Assembly: GCF_000224145.3 (NCBI RefSeq)
Contig: NC_020167.2
Span: 4,908,991 to 4,972,990 of the forward strand
DNA from: Ciona intestinalis
Lineage: Eukaryota > Chordata > Ascidiacea > Phlebobranchia > Cionidae
Length of the DNA: 64,000 nucleotides
Direction of reading: 5' to 3'
Both the position numbers and the translations under genes were made by a program. This document shows, one piece after another, positions 62,501 to 64,000 of this stretch. Position 1 is the first letter of the stretch, and each line of letters opens with the position of its first letter. Under the pieces are notes generated by a model. That model searched no databases, had not been told where the DNA came from, and was given only the letters and a program-made list of their open reading frames with translations.

Positions 62501-64000
62501 ATTAAACCTTAAAAAGCGTAGGTATATAATCCAATAATATAAAATTGTGAATTTATTTTATTTAAATTGAGAAAATAAATTGGTAAAAAAAGATTTTAGT
62601 CTTCTTAAAAAGCAGGATTTTTTACTTTTATATTATAAATTTGTGAATTAATTTTTAGGTTGAAATTCTTCTGGTATAAATATTTTTTTTATATAATTTT
62701 TGCCTCATTTTTTTTAATTCGCAACACACTCACTTACAGGGTACAGGAAGGCTATTGCTACCACCTATTCAGCAAGTTGCAAGAACGGAAGTTAGATGAC
62801 TACATGGTGCCAGAGATATTAAGGTCACCTTTGGATCAACTGTGTCTGCATATTAAGGTTAATTGCCTCATTAACACTTGTGTAATACATTTGTATCGTT
62901 GGATTGATTTTGTCAGGTCCCACCAACCATTATAACTGATTTTAATCTTAAAGGAAAATATTAACAAAAAATGATAATTTGTATATGGATAGAGATGCAA
63001 GCTGCTTCGTTAAAAAAAATTGGTGGTACCTTTAGATCTCATTTAAGCATATCTATCAGTAAACAAATTTTGATTTTTTGATGATATCCCCCTTAAATAT
63101 TATATATAATTGTGAAGGGATTTGTTAAACCAAGTCAATTGTGGTGTTTTGTGTAGACATTGGCTAAGGTGTGCAAACACACATTGCTTGCTACCATTAT
63201 TTAACAGCCATTATATTTAACATTTTCTTTTTTTGATCCTTCAGCTATAAAAGAGCTCAAAAGTGTAGGTCATGCTATTGACAGTTAATCCACTTTAAAA
63301 TTAACTGTCCACATTTCCTTTAAACTAGGATATTACATTTGATTAAGCATACAGTCTTGTAATGGGTTTAAAAAATTCAATTCTAGCTGTGTAGTCATAT
63401 TTATACAATCATAAAAACTAGTTTAAAATGAGGTCGGCATTTTTTTTGTTTACGGCAATAGGAATTTTTTAAACTAGGCACAAAACACATACAACTTAAA
63501 CATAGAATGGGTACCAGACAAAAAGAACCAATATTTACTGAATTATATAACAGTAGCCAGTGTTGTTAATTGTTTAAAGCACAATGAGGAAATATAAAAT
63601 ATATCTTATCCCACAGTACTATACAAAGCAAATAATTATTTAGTGAATCCCATCTTTAAAATTGTAATATTATTAAGACTCAATTTGCCAAATGCATCGT
63701 TACACTTATATTTTAAAGTTAATCCGCCTTTAACTATGAGGACATTTGGTAGTAAGGGTTTTTTATTTAGTATAGCCACAGCACTGAACAAGTCTGATAC
63801 TTTCACAGTGCTGTGGTTATACTAAACATCTTGTTTAACAATAAATATATTCCTACAGATTCTAAACCTTGGAAAACTTCGCGATTTTCTTTCTGAGGTG
63901 ATCGAACCACCCCCCGCAGATTCAGTGGAACTTTCCATCCAAAAACTGACAGCAATGAACGCTCTTGACTCTAATGAACATCTGACACCGCTCGGATACC
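53518..64000 (+). CDS. DHX36: DEAH-box G-quadruplex helicase DHX36/RHAU, 18 exons visible, 3' end outside window
   Basis: Exons: 53518..53581, 53638..53700, 53934..54070, 54578..54654, 54747..54789, 54970..55024, 55087..55232, 55356..55430, 55628..55723, 56293..56430, 56843..56961, 57278..57424, 58092..58259, 58430..58641, 59081..59201, 60051..60194, 62740..62857, 63859..>64000. About 688 codons; human DHX36 is about 1,008 aa. The N-terminus is Gly/Arg-rich, followed by [14 protein letters not shown], the RHAU-specific G-quadruplex-binding motif. Helicase motifs: [11 protein letters not shown] (211-220), Ia [17 protein letters not shown] (315-318), III SAT (347-349), [27 protein letters not shown]. 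The family unwinds RNA and DNA G-quadruplexes with ATP. The winged-helix/ratchet part starts in exon 18. Confidence 0.95.
53718..53933 (+). repeat. Duplicated 3' splice region in DHX36 intron 2
   Basis: Two copies of an about 84-bp segment lie at 53718-53800 and 53850-53933. Both contain TTTTAAGATATAG, ATGTATGATTTTTGTACCAATTCACTTTTG. Copy 2 ends TAG and is the acceptor used before exon 3. Copy 1 ends TAC, so its acceptor is inactive. Confidence 0.75.
54790..54795 (+). other. GC-AG intron donor in DHX36
   Basis: Exon 5 ends GAGCAG and the intron begins GCAAGT, not GT. The frame and phase (0) fit exactly with the acceptor at 54969. GC donors are a known minor class and this one otherwise matches the consensus. 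Confidence 0.75.
55931..55972 (+). repeat. 12-bp minisatellite, 3.5 copies
   Basis: GCGGTGTATGGT is repeated three times plus GCGGTA, in DHX36 intron 9. It is unusually GC-rich for this intron. Confidence 0.9.
57721..58075 (+). repeat. 118-bp tandem repeat in DHX36 intron 12
   Basis: Two identical 118-bp units (57721-57838 and 57839-57956) start ACCAAAATAAATGCAGCAG and end GCCCTAAGCT. A third, shortened and diverged copy follows and ends with the same GCCCTAAGCT and a CCGTCA stretch, a few bases before the exon 13 acceptor. Confidence 0.85.
58740..59090 (+). repeat. Degenerate repeats containing acceptor-like TTTTTTAG sites
   Basis: The intron before exon 15 holds several variants of TTTTTTAG followed by (G/C/A)TAAATTT (for example near 58970, 59010, 59030). 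The last one, TTTTTTAG then GTAAATTTCG, is the real acceptor at 59080. They look like diverged copies of the exon-junction sequence. Confidence 0.55.
59674..59813 (-). mobile_element. Family M2, copy 2, opposite orientation
   Basis: AAGGTGGCTGTACACAGTA at left and TACTGTGTACAGCCACCTT at right, an almost perfect inverted pair. Its interior is the reverse complement of copy 1 (GGACAAAACAGACAAAACGGACG). It lies in DHX36 intron 15. Confidence 0.85.
60893..61140 (+). mobile_element. Family M1 copy with duplicated right end
   Basis: After a full right end (CCTGTCTTCCCCACCCTACC) a second right end follows at once (GTGTCCCATCTTACCCCACCCTACTATATA), suggesting nested or template-switched insertion. 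Confidence 0.75.
62009..62170 (+). repeat. Tandem pair of about 80 bp
   Basis: TAGGCTT(A/G)AAATCTT, GTAAAAAAAACATTTGAAAT and AATAATATTTTGACTT occur twice in the same order, with an additional partial copy of the central A-rich block. Confidence 0.75.
63500..63625 (-). mobile_element. Decayed family M1 fragment
   Basis: Retains GTTGTTAATTGTTTAAAGCAC and TATCTTATCCCACAGTACTATAC; the left end is not recognisable. It lies in DHX36 intron 17 (62858-63858), which otherwise shows nothing. Confidence 0.5.

Larger units (their letters stand above)
60195..62739 (+). other. Large DHX36 intron 16
   Basis: About 2.5 kb with no coding pattern. It contains a copy of the 190-bp inverted-repeat element (60893-61140), two diverged 60-bp duplicates (61431-61490, 61615-61675) and an about 80-bp tandem pair (62009-62170). 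Nothing else was recognised. Confidence 0.6.

Overview
The window looks like nuclear DNA of a compact invertebrate chordate, most likely an ascidian of the Ciona type. The reasons are short AT-rich introns with GT-AG junctions, tiny one-domain exons, chordate-type proteins (CaMKII, DHX36, an Ig-domain receptor tyrosine kinase), and many short inverted-repeat elements. Species is inferred from gene content and style, not from a search. Nothing bacterial or viral was seen.

Region 1 (154-39913, minus strand) is one giant gene whose 3' end lies beyond the left edge. I traced 97 coding exons, about 15.0 kb of CDS or roughly 5,010 codons. From the N-terminus they encode: signal peptide, SUEL-type galactose-binding lectin, WxxW domain, two CCP/sushi domains, CUB, CCP, two VWD-C8-TIL modules, and then a perfectly alternating array of 37 EGF and 36 CCP domains (exons 25-97). 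Every array exon is one domain with phase 1-1 boundaries. The product should be a very long secreted rod. The array carries a 15-exon internal duplication on a 20-exon register, a pair of almost identical but distant exons, and one exon with a double one-base frameshift. Exon numbers in this report follow transcription order.

Region 2 (41222-48513, minus) is a 17-exon receptor tyrosine kinase of about 894 residues: signal peptide, two Ig-like domains, transmembrane helix, FGFR/VEGFR-like kinase and a long C-tail.

Region 3 (50421-51911, plus) is an intronless, intact CaMKII of 496 residues, probably an expressed retrogene. It is divergent from the receptor kinase gene across about 1.9 kb.

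Region 4 (53518 to beyond 64000, plus) is a DHX36/RHAU-type DEAH-box G-quadruplex helicase. Eighteen exons are visible and the 3' end lies outside the window.

From about 30.9 kb rightwards, introns and intergenic DNA hold around a dozen copies of a roughly 190-bp inverted-repeat element, including one copy inserted inside another. None was seen in the EGF-CCP array introns, which carry different repeats. The genes appear functionally independent: an extracellular matrix or recognition protein, a surface kinase, a calcium-dependent kinase and an RNA/DNA helicase.
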